64,000 nucleotides of DNA from Trichoplax adhaerens (Eukaryota; Placozoa; Uniplacotomia; Trichoplacea; Trichoplacidae). The position numbers and the translations under genes were made by a program. The DNA is taken from positions 7,310,482-7,374,481 of the forward strand of contig NW_002060947.1 in NCBI RefSeq assembly GCF_000150275.1. The letters run 5' to 3'. A model generated the notes under the pieces. The model was not told the origin of the DNA. It did no database searches and worked only from the letters and a program-made list of their open reading frames with translations. Shown piece by piece: positions 12,200 through 25,820 of this stretch. How positions within the stretch are numbered: position 1 is the first letter of the stretch; each line of letters opens with the position of its first letter.

Positions 12200-15076
12200 T
12201 CATATTTCATTCGCGTTTTTGACGGCCATTTCCGGCTCGTTCTTGTAGCACATTAAGTATCCTTGAAGTGCAGCCATGCTAACATTCTTCTTTGCAGAGG
12301 TGACATTTTTGCTAAAATGAGTAAAAATGTAAACGTTCTGTCAAAAAATAGCCTATGCAAATTCAACGGATCAAAGATTGATAATTTTATTTTCTAATTT
12401 CATTTGCCCTCAATTTAAGGTTAACGAATAAGTGTTTCGCCACGTCAGTGTTACCATTAGCACGTATACTTACACAAACGTATTTGCCAATTCTCCACTA
12501 TCGGGAAAGAATCTATTAAACATTCGAACCATTTGATTTGCATCTGCGTCGCCAAGATAGCATTTCATATCGACACGTCCTGGACGAATAAGGGCTGGAT
12601 CTAGTCTATCGATATGATTTGTGGTCATAAAAACTAGCCTCTGTTCCGATGACGCCACACCATCAAGAGCGTTCAATAAGCCGCTTTTATGTATTGAAAA
12701 TGAACACAAATGCAATGTCCAAGGTTACATCATACAGCCACATGGTAATTAGTAACTAGGCCAAAAAGTAGCAGCAATACATACCTAAAGGTTACACCCG
12801 TTACAAAGCCTTTTGCAACGCTAGCAGCATCTCTTTTCATGAATGCCACGTCAATATCTTCCAGGAGTACAATACTTTGATGTGGAACCGTACTAAGCGA
12901 TTGAATCAGACTAAGGCAAGATAAGCAGTTTAGAGTTATTAAAAAATGAATAAAACGTATACTGTAGATGAAAGATAAATCAGATCCATTCACTACCGCA
13001 GTATGACAAGATTGCGAATTACATTTATAGATTAATGAACCAAGTTTATTTCTGATACATATTTGCAACAAGTACTCACCTATCATCCGTCAAGCCACGC
13101 TGTGAGAGATTTAAGATACAAATATTATAATCTAATTCACCAGCAACAGCAGTTATAAAACTAGTTTTTCCACTTCCAGGTGGCCCATAAAGTAAATAAC
13201 CACGTCGATAAGGGATCCCTACAATTATCGATTTCATTACAAGCGCACTAATTGAACAGATGTATTCCTACACTAGTTAGGCTTTATGTTATAGCTAACC
13301 ATAATATCAGATTAAGAATATACCCATACGTATATTGTACAGTCTCATAAGGAATCACAAATCTCAACTAAGCCTACTGATTTTTCTACCTCTTGTACGA
13401 TACCAGTTTGTATTTGTTAAAAAATCGTGAATATCATCCATGATTTTTTCAGCTAGTCCATCTTGTAAGATGACAGACTTGATATTTCTCTTGAGCCTTG
13501 GAAGACCGAATGGTCTCCATTCTGTGCCCCAGCTAGTATAAATTACAGTCTTGCCTTCATTTAATGACTCCGCTCTAAGTTTAGCTTCGTATAAAAAGTT
13601 CTCAAATAATTTCAAATCTTTTCCAATAGCTGTGAAAGTGACCGTTTCGAATGGCACACCATTTGTTAGATCAAGCATTTGCTTTTCTCGTATTCGTTCT
13701 ACACTTAACCAATTGCCTTTATAACGGATGAAATGTCTACCAGGGCAAGGTGAATATGAAAATTCTGTGCTAAAACTATAAGAGAAAGCGATCTTGAATG
13801 TTATGTAAAAATCTTATTTGTCCTATAGCATAGCAGGTATAATATGCTAGCCAGAACTGTAAACAATATTATTTTTGCCATCTATACTGTTCTATCTATG
13901 AAGGGTTTTTTAAATTTCAATAAGCAAAACTACTGTCTATAGCACAAGACTTATAAGGTATGAATGCTTTACAGAAATAGAAGTCACAAGGGCATTGATT
14001 ATCCTTACTCTAAATCAATAAGCAGTCAGTGAGCGTGAATTCTTAGCAACTCTGCAAATCCTTATCTTACGCCATTGTACAATTTTAAGCAAATTTACAA
14101 ATTCGAGCAACCAACTGCTATTCTCGTGGTAGGGTAAATAATGAAGGAAACGCGCTACGTAAAGTCGAAGAGCTGATAGGTTATCGTTTCGGTAGATTAC
14201 TAACCAAGTTCTATGCAAGTTTCGCATTGTACAAGTGCCTGAATCTGGCGATAATCATGGAATCTAAAGATAATCATCCATACCGTTGTGTCTATGAATG
14301 ATTATGCATGAGTTGACAGAATGATAGAATTACTACTATCTTGGTATAGCAAATTGTGAGCTAGATGAGTTGATAAGCAAGATAGTAAGTAATAAGGTTT
14401 ACGACATCGATGTCCATCATGCATGCAAATTAAAATCTATACTGTCGTGTTCGTTGCTGATACATCACTATTGATTAGTTTGAGGCATCCCCAAATTATC
14501 ATTACTGTAGATGCATCTACGGCTATATTTACTCATTAGAAGAATCACTAGAAATATTACTCTTTCAAGTACACACACGCTAATGCATAGGCATTGAAAA
14601 CTATCGTAAAAGATGGACGAATTGGAGAATTGATTGATGTATTTTGTATCCTTGCAGTTTTCCATCACAAGCATAGGATAGTATGTATCACCCTTGGAAG
14701 AATAGCTAATTTACATGATTGATTGGTTAACATCACCGTACGATGAGATAAAGTATTGGAGCTACATAAGCTAAAAATGAATTATATCCAGTATTTCTAC
14801 ATTCATTTCTACCCTAGCTTACCGTCCATTAGCTAGTTGAATCGATTTGGTTTGGACAGTAACATGTTGAGTTTTGCTGCCTTGCTCAGTAATCCATTGC
14901 AAAACCCATGGGTAACTTGGATCCTTACTGGTAACTTCAAGTGTTCGCAATAGATTTCGTTTGGCCAGTACTAAACTTCCTTGCAATCCTTTCCTCAACA
15001 TTGTAATGCCTAGACCGATTCCAGCTAGGCCAAAACCTGCTGAAAAATAGGGATTATCACCTAAAGCCTCCAACAT
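12200..15076 (-). CDS. BCS1L: Mitochondrial chaperone BCS1 (complex III assembly AAA protein)
   Basis: Inner-membrane AAA ATPase that moves the folded Rieske Fe-S protein into complex III. Six exons: 15076-14823, 13769-13390, 13218-13080, 12910-12785, 12683-12474 and 12311-12200. All phases close to 406 residues (human 419). The N-terminus, [19 protein letters not shown], is the single membrane segment, followed by a basic stretch, as expected for the internal targeting signal. The BCS1-specific domain includes [30 protein letters not shown] and [10 protein letters not shown]. The AAA domain has Walker [10 protein letters not shown], Walker B IVLLEDID, then [21 protein letters not shown]. The C-terminal helix region reads [17 protein letters not shown]. 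The first ATG ahead of the membrane segment was taken as start. The 1.05-kb first intron holds nothing recognisable. Confidence 0.95.
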
Positions 15077-15324
15077 GGTGGTGCAGATTAATGAAGAAGA
15101 AGCTCGACGAGATGACTGATGCAAGCTTGCACAATCGCCAGTCACAGTTATACACAACCGGAACCAGATTCTGCCAGTCTGATTTATTTACCGTATCAGT
15201 GTATTGCGCTATTGTACTCTATTTTGACTGGGATTCAATCTTGTAGCGCCAACATCTACTTTATTATTACTATTTTATATGACAGTGCCCTGCTGTCGGT
15301 GGATTTGTATGTGCCAACAGACTA
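15077..15324. other. BCS1L upstream sequence
   Basis: Short gap between the BCS1L start and a satellite array. It presumably holds the BCS1L promoter. An 80-codon plus-strand frame over this stretch shows no protein-like features and is taken as chance. Confidence 0.3.
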
Positions 15325-17020
15325 CTGCTATACTATATCCTTCTTTCGACATCAGCTTTAGCAATATAGTTTGATATAGAATTCATTTGATAGGTGTTGA
15401 AAAGTATGAAAGAGGTCAAGTCATGCTCTAACTTAGGAATCGACGCTATATCCTTATTTTGACGTTAGCTATAGTAATATAGCTTGATATAGAATTCATC
15501 CAATAGCTGTTGAAAAGTATGCAATGAGGTCAAGTCTTGCTCTAACCTAGCAATCGACTCTATATCCTTATTTTGACATCAGCTATAGCAATATAGTTTG
15601 ATATAGAATTCATGGAATAGGTATTGAAAAGTATGCAATGAGGTCAAGTATTGCTCTAACCTAGCAATCGACTCTATATCCTTATTTTGACATCAGCTAT
15701 AGCAATATAGTTTGATATAGAATTCATGGAATAGGTATTGAAAAGTATGCAATGAGGTCAAGTCTTGCTCTAACCTAGCAATCGACGCTATATCCTTATT
15801 TTGACATCAGCTATAGCAATATAGTTTGATATAGAATTCATTTGATAGGTGTTGAAAAGTATGCAATGGGGTCAAGTCTTGCTCTAACCTAGCAATTGAC
15901 GCTATATCCTTATTTTGACATCAGCTTTAGCAATATAGTTTGATATAGAATTCATCCAATAGGTATTGAAAAGTATGCAATGAGGTCAAGTCTTGCTCTA
16001 ACCTAGCAATCGACGCTATATCCTTATTTTGACGTCAGCTATAGCAATATAGTTTGATATAGAATTCATTTGATAGGTGTTGAAAAGTATGAAAAGAGGT
16101 CAAGTCTTGCTCTAACTTAGGAATCGACGCTATATCCTTATTTTGACATCAGCTATAGCAATATAGTTTGATATAGAATTCATTTGATAGGTGTTGAAAA
16201 GTATGCAATGAGGTCAAGTATTGCTCTAACCTAGCAATCGACTCTATATCCTTATTTTGACATCAGCTATAGCAATATAGTTTGATATAGAATTCATTTG
16301 ATTGGTGTTGAAAAGTATGCAACGAGGTCAAGTCTTGCTCTAACCTAGCAATTGACGCTATATCCTTATTTTGACATCAGCTTTAGCAATATAGTTTGAT
16401 ATAGAATTCATGGAATAGGTATTGAAAAGTATGCAATGAGGTCAAGTCTTGCTCTAACCTAGCAGTCGACGCTATATCCTTATTTTGACGTCAGCTTTAG
16501 CAATATAGTTTGATATAGAATTCATTTGATAGGTGTTGAAAAGTATGCAACGAGGTCAAGTCTTGCTCTAACCTAGCAATCGACGCTATATCCTTATTTT
16601 GACATCAGCTATAGCAATATAGTTTGATATAGAATTCATTTGATAGGTGTTGAAAAGTATGCAATGAGGTCAAGTCTTGCTCTAACCTAGCAATTGACGC
16701 TATATCCTTATTTTGACATCAGCTATAGCAATATAGTTTGATATAGAATTCATTTAATAGCTGTTGAAAAGTATGCAATGAGGTCAAGTCTTGCTCTAAC
16801 CTAGCAATCGACTCTATATCCTTATTTTGACGTCAGCTATAGTAATATAGTTTGATATAGAATTCATTGAATAGGTGTTGAAAAGTATGCAATGAGGTCA
16901 AGTCTTGCTCTAGCTTAGGAATCAACGCTATGTCCTTATTTTGACGTCAGCTATAGTAATATAGTTTGATATAGAATTCATTTAATAGCTGTTGAAAAGT
17001 ATAGAAGGAGGTCAAGTTTT
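15325..17020. repeat. 114-bp tandem satellite, about 15 copies
   Basis: The marker TTGATATAGAATTCAT recurs at 15371, 15484, 15598 and 15712 and continues to 16966, a period close to 114 bp over some 1.6 kb. Units differ by scattered substitutions and by a short variable segment just after GAATTCAT, where variants TTTGAT, CCAAT, GGAAT, TTAAT and TGAAT occur. Every unit keeps a GAATTC site. No coding potential. Confidence 0.95.
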
Positions 17021-17289
17021 TGCATGCATCCAGCTCTACTATGTTATGTTTTAGAAATGAGTTCACTTCGTCAATAAGATTTGTAACTGCAATTTATTAT
17101 TAATGATCGGTATTGACAGCTACATGAGGTTGCACCTCGATACCATTACAATTTATACTTCGCACTATAATTAGTAAATTATCAGTCTGCCTTTTACAAC
17201 GGTAGCACCTACAGTGTCACAAGTACTACCATACAATTATCAGATAGGTACATATACTGGATAGTGTTTCTAACTAATTGTATAACATA

Positions 17290-17960
17290 CTAGCTACCGA
17301 TAAAATTTTACTCCAGAATCCTTGTACATGATTGCATTATACGCTAAAGTTTCTGCATAGATCTAGCTCTTCTAATTAACGATAAAATTGTAACTTAGGC
17401 CATAGATAAGGAAATGTTGTTAAACTCGTTTACTTAAGAGGGCAAGGACGAAAATGTTTGAAAGTCAAAGTTTCTGCATGCATAGCTCTACTAATTACCG
17501 ATAAAATCTTATTCCAGAATCCTTGTACATGATTGCATTGCACACTAAAGTTTCTGCATATCTCTGGCTCTTCTAATTAACGATAAAATTGTAACTTAGA
17601 CCATGAGTAAGGAAGCGTTATTAAATACGTTTATTTAAGAGGGCAAAGAACGAAAAAATTTGAAAGTAAAAGTTTCTGCGTATATCTAGCTCTACTAATT
17701 ACCGATAAAATCTTTCCCCATAATCCATATACATGATTGCATTGTACGCTAAAGTTTCTGCATAGATCTTGCTCTTCTAAATAACGATAAAATTGCAACT
17801 TAGACCATGGGTAAGGAAGCGTTATTAAATTCGCTTAATTAAGAGGGCAAAGAACGGAAAGGTTGGAAAGTAAAAGTTTCAGCATACACCCAGCTCTATT
17901 AATTACCTATAAAATCTTACTCCATAATCCGTATACATAATTGCACTATTCAGTAGCTAG
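17290..17960. repeat. About 205-bp dimeric tandem repeat, 3 copies
   Basis: Three-plus units with CCGATAAAAT or a close variant near 17298, 17498, 17703 and 17908. Each unit is built of two related halves of about 100 bp. Both halves start around AGTTTCTGCATA, followed by AGCTCT(T/A)CTAATTA and CGATAAAAT, so an older 100-bp monomer was doubled before the dimer was amplified. It begins about 250 bp after the 114-bp array. Confidence 0.85.
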
Positions 17961-20900
17961 TCTGCAGGAAACTGGTGCGATACCGTCGTAGTTCGGCAAT
18001 AAAACTATTTATTTATTTACTAACTGATCTATAAAGGTGCTGGCAATTACTGTAAATGCTCATGCTGCGACGTAAGATCGCAACACATAAAAAGCAGAAA
18101 GGCTTAAAATCATATTAGAATTAAAGTTGCACTGTACATCTATTATATTATTATTTAAATAGATGATCAGGCCAATATTTGCACAGTGTTATTAATACAG
18201 TACAGTAGATTAACCTTCTGTTTAATTCGAAATCCAATACTCTGAAGATAGGCAACCAAAAATCAGTGAGTTACAAAGAGCAAATACTCGTATGCCTTGC
18301 AGAATGTCGTTTTCAAAATAATATTATGAAATTTAGATAATCAAGGAAACCTTGCAAGGTTACAAGGTATAATCTTGTATGAGGTTCCTCAAATTAGATA
18401 TACTTCATATAGGAATGAATAAGCATCAGGTTTAGATCTTTCAAATAATTAAACTAGACTTTATTTTACTTCGCGGATAAAAGATATGTACATAGAGAAG
18501 ATTTTTTGCTCCTTCTGCACATGCGAAGTGCAAAATTAAATTCTAACAATAAACACAATATCGTTCGTGACTGAAACATGATTACATGTGTATATATAGT
18601 CCAAAGATATCCTTATTATCGTTTATTATCGGGGTATGCATTGTAGATAAAAGAAATATCAACGGCTTGGAGCTGTTATTCTAATTCTTTCTTTTAGCTT
18701 TTCTAATTCTTTTAAATAGGTTGTCACTTGCATCAACTGCCTTTATATGCAGGTAACTATGAATTTTACAATTAATTACCTTATCATTGTTGCACGATCC
18801 ATTTTTCCGCTTTTAATCCTTCCGTAAGCATATTAATAAATAAACAGATAAAAACATAGAAATATGACTAGATCAGTTATAATTGCCATAAATGTAATTA
18901 ACGCGGCAAGTTTCTGATAAAATTCGAGGGAAGGAAATCTTTTATCCATTTTAATTTGACGATACTCAAAAACTAGAGGTCTTTTATCTGATAGTTAAAA
19001 AATTTGTTGACTGCAATTTAATTCATAAATTAACGGCAGCTGAATATTTATCTACAGCCACGGGTTCAAATAAGTTACGTAGCTCAGCATGAAGAGTAGA
19101 TCTATTTCGCGATACTCATATTTATTTCAGAAGAGCTATTATTCAGTACGTGACTAACCTCTACGCAGTAAGACTGTTCTACTATCATGACCTGAATGTT
19201 AATACTCTATCCAGAAGATATGTCAATAGTTTGTCTAGAGTTAGTCTAATTAAAACTTAGACTAGATTACAGTCATACTTTTAATCGTTTAATATGCAAT
19301 TGATGTCTGCTGCACTAGCATTATAATTGGTTGGATAAACGTTCGTATTAATTGTTTTACATCATATTAAATTAAATTATTCTCAACGGATGAAAAAGAG
19401 AATTGGTTTGACCTTTATCTATGATGCGGAAATTAAATTAATCAAGTCACGATTCCTAATTCGATCGGTTAATTAGCATACTCCCCAATGTTGTTACAAT
19501 AATATTTTATGCCTTTTCGTGACCGACTTGACTATGATATAATATGTTCTGTCAATTTTATTTTTGATTGTATTGTACCGATTAACAATAAATAATAAAT
19601 CAGATTGTAAACAATATGTTATTGAAAATTGATCAAAATACCCATCACACCATAAAGTTGCCTCATAAGGATCTTAAGTGCAATCGGGAAAAATTAAAAT
19701 ATATAAGATTTATTAATCTTATTTTACCATTGCTTCATTACATTTATTTTTATATATTAAGGAAATAAAATTATAGTTGCAAATTTAATATAGCCCATCA
19801 TTCTTAATATGAAAATTATTTCAGCTTTAATTGTGATAGGGCTGTCTTCAGTTACTTGATCATAAAACAAATAGTTGCAAAGTATATCAACATCTATATT
19901 TTCATTTAGAATACTATCAGAAATTTGATTGCATTGAGCAACTGCTTTATTGCAATTACTGTAATTGAATTTATCAACATATCCCTTAATTTTTTTGTTT
20001 AGTTTGATTCTGGCTTATATTTTAATTAAAAGATATAATTGATCTGTCTAATAACTACTTAGAAATGAATTATAATATTCGTTTATCAAATGCTAATCAA
20101 ATTTATTGGATCTTGATTGTCCTTTTTAAACAAAGAATTGAAACATTAACGGTAGATTAATAGTTTGAATTTATTTTATAGTGTAAAGTCTAAAGTAATT
20201 AATAGGAAATTTTTCATCCTTTTAGATTTGGACATTGGTTTAAATAAGGTTTCGCTTTAAGTTACCGGAATGCGTGACAATATATTAACTTTATTTTATT
20301 ATTTTAGATTTAGATATTATATTCAAGAAGATGTTTTTTTTAATTTATGAATTTCCTGACAGTTACTCATGGTATTTTTATCACTTTAGGCTTGGATATA
20401 GTGGAAGGTTCCTTGTTGAAATATCATAAAAATTAATAATATATAATTATCATTGATGCATTGTATGAATAACTATAACACACAGGTAATTTATTTGATC
20501 CTACTTAATAATAATGCGGTTCGTAGTGGGCAGGATTTACTAATTTCGGCACGATAGAATTTATTTTGGTTAACGATAAATCAGCGTTTAAAATCAAATC
20601 AAAGATTTAGTGGCCAGAAAGGAAAATTAGATCGTATCTCTACGGATGACAATTACTATTAAGCATAATTTGAATTTATAGCATATTTAGCAATCAGAGC
20701 AACATTATCAATTTACCATTACTGCTGTTATTAGTAATATCTAGAGATATTGTTATAAGTTCCTCTATTGTATGGACTATAAGAGTCGAAAGAATAGGCT
20801 TGAATTTGTCATTTCATTATACTATGATCAATTTTTTTTATATTTACCATGTACGTCTAACTATTTATGCGCCTATATCTCAATATATTATGAAATTTTA

Positions 20901-23900
20901 TAAAGCTAGTTCTCATATATGACCACTAAATTTATATTCATTTTTTCGTTATACGCTTACTTCCAAGTAAGCCTCATCTTCTTATAACTCAAAACGTATT
21001 AAATCTTGTATTTGCAAAACTGTATTTATCGTTAGTTATTATGATATATAATTTATTGGCTTTAATGGCATAAACCTACCCTAAGGTGATTAACTTAACT
21101 ATAATGCAGCTGTCTCACAGTTCTAAAGGGATATTCAATTATAACGTTATCATCAAATTTAATTTCACAAAAATCTTGAATTTCTCTCATCATCTATTAA
21201 CTAATTTTAAATTTTGATGAAAAATATGTTTTTTGTTCACTGTACGACACAATCTATTATTTTAATCTATTGCCATCACCTAACATGAACTATATCGGCA
21301 GGTAGAGTAAAAAGTAAAAATAAAAAGCGATTTTAATTTGTTGTATATTACGCTATAATATTTCGCTTTGCTACCATATAAAATAATTACTGGCCAATTC
21401 AAAATTTACTCTACCATATTACTAAATAGCATCCAAAAGGATATAGTAATTAAATTACCTATTTATGACATAGTTTGAATTGACTTTATTTCTTATACGG
21501 TATTTAATCCTATCGCCTTGTAATGTTTCTTTAACAGCATTCTATTATGATAAAATTTTTAACATCGGTCCGATAATAATTAATTTTGACAAAGACGGCA
21601 TCGTTGTCTTAACATCAATCTTTAATCACCAATTTTAGTAAGATAAAACAAATAAGTTTTTGTTATGAGTTTATTTTCTATAAATACATTTTAATATTAT
21701 TAGGCAATTGAGAATTTAATTATTTCGTCTTTTTTATTACTGCATGCCTTGCACTAATTTTCCAGTAAAGATTTGTAATTCTATTTGCGCCTACAATAAA
21801 TAAGATCATTTATCGGGTAAATAAATAGAACATTACTTACAGTATTATGGATTCAGCGGATCTTTATCCGCGTTTTACTGAAACTCTATTGCTGACAAAA
21901 AGTTAAGAAATTATCTAATAAGAGCCTTTATATCATATAATCTATTGCAAATTAGCGAAATGTAATACCAAATACAGACGTAAATCATGGAATAGAATCA
22001 ATCCTTTTAATCTTATAATTAGAATTTAAATCAAAAACAAGCCAACTAAATTAAGGATGATAGATTAGTAATCTGATTAAGTTTATTTAAGAACAACAAT
22101 TTTCATAACTGTCAGTTCAGTAGCCTTGTTACCGTCCAAGTACGAAATCCAGTCAATTCGCGAAATACCTAGTCAATTTGCAAAATGTCATACATATTGC
22201 ATTATTAACCGATGCAAATGCTTTAAGGCTAATGTAAATGTTTGGCAATTACTTCTGTAATGGCAAGTTACATATGTATTGATTATTTGAATCAGTCTAC
22301 TATTATTATTCTAATCATCAAAGAAATATGGATTCTCTGGTTTTTTTAGTAATATTACTGCATGAATGAAGATAGTTTCTCTGATTTACGTGTTTTGGTA
22401 TTTTGCAGTTTGCGAACTGGCTAGGCATTTCACAAATATACTGAACTTCGTTCTCAAACAGGTACAGCTTTATAAAGATTATGAAATTTTCGTAATTAAG
22501 AAATGGTTAGAAAATGTGAAGCAAAGTAGTCTCTACTGTCAAATTCTTTCCTTGAACAATTATTAAAAATTTAAATATCTAGAATAGGTCTATAATAAGA
22601 TAAACAATCTGTAGCTCCTTTCTTTATGATTGCAACTTTCAATAATTATATAAACTCAAAAGAATTACTTTGTGAATGCACTAGCGGATGATTAGAATGT
22701 CAGAGATAACAGATTTTATATGTAATAACTTAAGTTATAATCATCTTAATCTGTCACACATTAACATATCTCATCTATGCCCACTATAGCTTCTAGGGGA
22801 ATAGAATTTGATTTATACGATTACCATATCAAGAGCTACAAATGCAATTAATTGAGTTTATAGTCATAAAGCTGAATTATGAAGCAGTCCATTTCTATTA
22901 TGCGTGGCATAACTACTTTGAACATCTTATAGCTAATTTAGAAACACTAATAGATACATGAGAGAAGCAGTTGAATCTGATTAATATCACAATTTGCAAT
23001 TGATGTAAAACTATCTTGGTCAATAACAACTATTTTCGATACTATTTTACAATGTTGTTATTATAGTATATTTTACGTGTATTATACGGCAACTTACAGA
23101 TCTTATTCACTGTTAGAAGTTATTACAATGATCAAATGCTTATATATTAAAGTCTGTTGATGGACAAAAAATGAAAATCATATTAACATTATGTGTAATA
23201 CATTTCCTATCCAATCAATAATTTCACATACTGCCAGCTAACAATATGAACGTCAATTCTTATACTGATTTGAGTGTGATCAATTTTGGAAGCCCTATAT
23301 TACTATGATATCAGAATCTTTCTTTAGTATATCATGCTGTACACAATATTTTATGATAGAAATAGTAGTTGCAGCTGTAGGTAGGAATGCTACAATCAGT
23401 CTTTCAATACTTAACCGCGCAGTTTCATATTGAGATATCAATAAAGTTAAAAAACTTTATCTAATTTTCTAATAGATATTAAGTGAATCAATCTGTGGCT
23501 TTATTAGAAATACTATGCATGGAAAGATTCAACCAATATCAACGCTTTAGCTCAATTCTAATGAACAAAGAAATGCTGTTTATCTATTCAACTGAATTTA
23601 TCATTTAGGATGTTTATCCAACACTATGATATCTACTCTTCTTATTTTTTGCTTCCTTCCATGTGAAGGTTATGATGTGTTTTAAAAGATATTTCAGGAA
23701 ATCAATTATTATTTAGATTTGTAAATCATTATGAGGGATTTCTCAAATGACTTATGAATAAAATTTTTAACCTCTTGAAGAATTATTAGCTATATAAAGT
23801 GTAAGCTTTGATGCTACTTTCTAACTTGAATACTTTGGCTACGAAAACATATTACATATAAGCCTATTTGGAAGCCAGAGGTGTTAATTAACGCTTCTTG

Positions 23901-25494
23901 CTGTATCGAAATATTCATTTATAGGTAGTGATCTTGAATTGGCCATTAAAAGTTCATTTATATATGTTTCTTGATTATTATACTATTCCTAAGAGCGATC
24001 ATTAGTAGATTGATTTTTACGTGAATAAGAAATTGTGCAAGAAATGATTCAATATACCTTTCGATATCCAATATTTGTTAACATAAGATATAAATGTCCG
24101 TATCTGGACTAAATTAAACAAATAGCTATGAGAAATAACATCCTTTATGAGTTATTTTATGCAGAGATTTTGACGATTATGCCTAATGAAAATTTTTAAT
24201 GATTGTGATTTAATTTCATACTGTGAGCCTTAATTCGCATATTTTTATTAGCACAGAAAGCGTTTATAAGGACAATAGCTAATAGGTACTTTTTGCATCA
24301 TTTAAATCGTAGATAATACTTTTCTTTTTTCATTACAATTGTAAATTTAATGACTGTTGCATGATAAAATGTTAGTCATTATGGGCGAGTAGATTTTCAA
24401 GCCAGTTGGAAATTAAGCGCGGGTTTCGTGAATTGCTCAGTACAATTACTACTGTTATTAAGATATATAATTTTATAGTTGGTATTTCATTGTAATAGAA
24501 AGAACTCTTGAGGATCAAATAGCGATTTCGGCTACTGACACATAAAATCTTTATTAGTATATAAATTTTTTTTACTTTATTAAAACATCATTATAGCAGT
24601 CGTTAATAAACTATTTTGCGCTCCTACACGATAGAAAGAATTGCTATACATTGTTACCGGTATATTTCAAGATGTCTGCTACGATCTGTGTTGTACATAA
24701 TGAAAAGCAATGGTAGGCAAAGCATATAGTGTAAATGGTTTTTGTTTATTAACTTAATTTCCACTGATCGATAAAAAACATAAGGAAGTTCTCGATTACT
24801 TACCAACTCTAAATACCAGATTTAAATATGTCAATTCTGTCGGAAGTTTCTTTAAATCTGATGACTACTTCATGTAAAGGATCTTTATTATTATATTATA
24901 ATTATAATAGTCATATGGAGAAATTGGTCGAAATACGCATACGTTCTGCTCTAATTACTAGAATCTTCTCCGATATAGATTATAAGGAAATGCAGTTACA
25001 ACAATTAGAAGATCCCTGATTGTATTAACTAAAGATTTAAACAGCTGTGTCCAGCCGTATATTTCCATGAATTTGAAAGCAATTTACATTTAGAGATTAT
25101 AATATGAATATTTATGTTGTCATCTTATTAGTTTAAGATTTAGAAATAACTGCCTCCGCTGAAAGTTTCCAAAAATATGAAAATGGTAATATTTTGTGAA
25201 TTTTCGTTATAGTAGCGGACATGCAGTCTTTTTGTGTCAGGTTTAGAAATCTAATGAGCAGTTGGTAGTTAATTAAAGACAGTAGTTACTTTTTGAATGA
25301 TCTTACCTTTTTGTAATAAAAACTATAAGAAAGATATATTTATTAATGACTATAGAATAGATTGTAACGTAGCATGTTGTCACGGTACGAACTACCGTGA
25401 AGAAATAGCCATCTAAATTTGGTTAATATAATATAGTGATAATATATTACAACTAGTTACTTACAGTAGGAATTACTCTAATTATAAATGTGTT
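17961..25494. other. Gene-poor AT-rich stretch
   Basis: About 7.5 kb with only short chance frames. None shows domain motifs or plausible splice-linked exons that I could recognise. There is no obvious tandem repeat, tRNA or rRNA. It may be intergenic or intronic to an unseen gene. Confidence 0.4.
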
Positions 25495-25499
25495 ACAGT

Positions 25500-25820
25500 A
25501 AATTTAATGCTGTGCTGTAATGTGTACTGAAATGATTCTGTGAATGGACATATTGTAGTCCGACTGTGAAAAATTAGTTAGTAGATATTCTCACCTAAGA
25601 ATTTTTATAAGATGGCTCGTGAATGTTAGCTGCTGTAGAAGGGATATAAGCCCGCCAGATAGTTGAATAAAGCAGTTCTCGGTTGTATAGTTGTTTTAAC
25701 GTAGAATCAAAGGCGTCTAAATTCTTGTGAGGTAGTTAAGGGATACTGAATCCCAGAGACTATAGTAATTTAGAGATTTGTTTTACGTTATCCTTGTCAC
25801 GAAGCTGGTTTGTGACACAT
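25500..25820 (+). repeat. Possible decayed single arm of the long-inverted-repeat element
   Basis: The end ACGTTATCCTTGTCACGAAG followed by CTGGTTTGTGACA resembles the inner arm end at 28931-28965 (GCGTTATCTTGTTGCAAAG then CTGGTTTGTGACA). A segment near 25710 (AAAGGCGTCTAAATTCTTG) resembles GAGGCGTTTAAGTCTTTG of the arm near 28825. The outer part near 25495 (GTGTTACAG) is only weakly similar. I read this as a diverged, unpaired relative of the arm. Confidence 0.4.

Noticed and set aside
15119-15361. 80-codon plus-strand frame upstream of BCS1L
   Set aside because: It runs into the satellite, has no recognisable motif and overlaps the BCS1L promoter region; most likely chance.
24828-25019. 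63-codon plus-strand frame
   Set aside because: Unremarkable composition and no neighbours or splice signals to support it.
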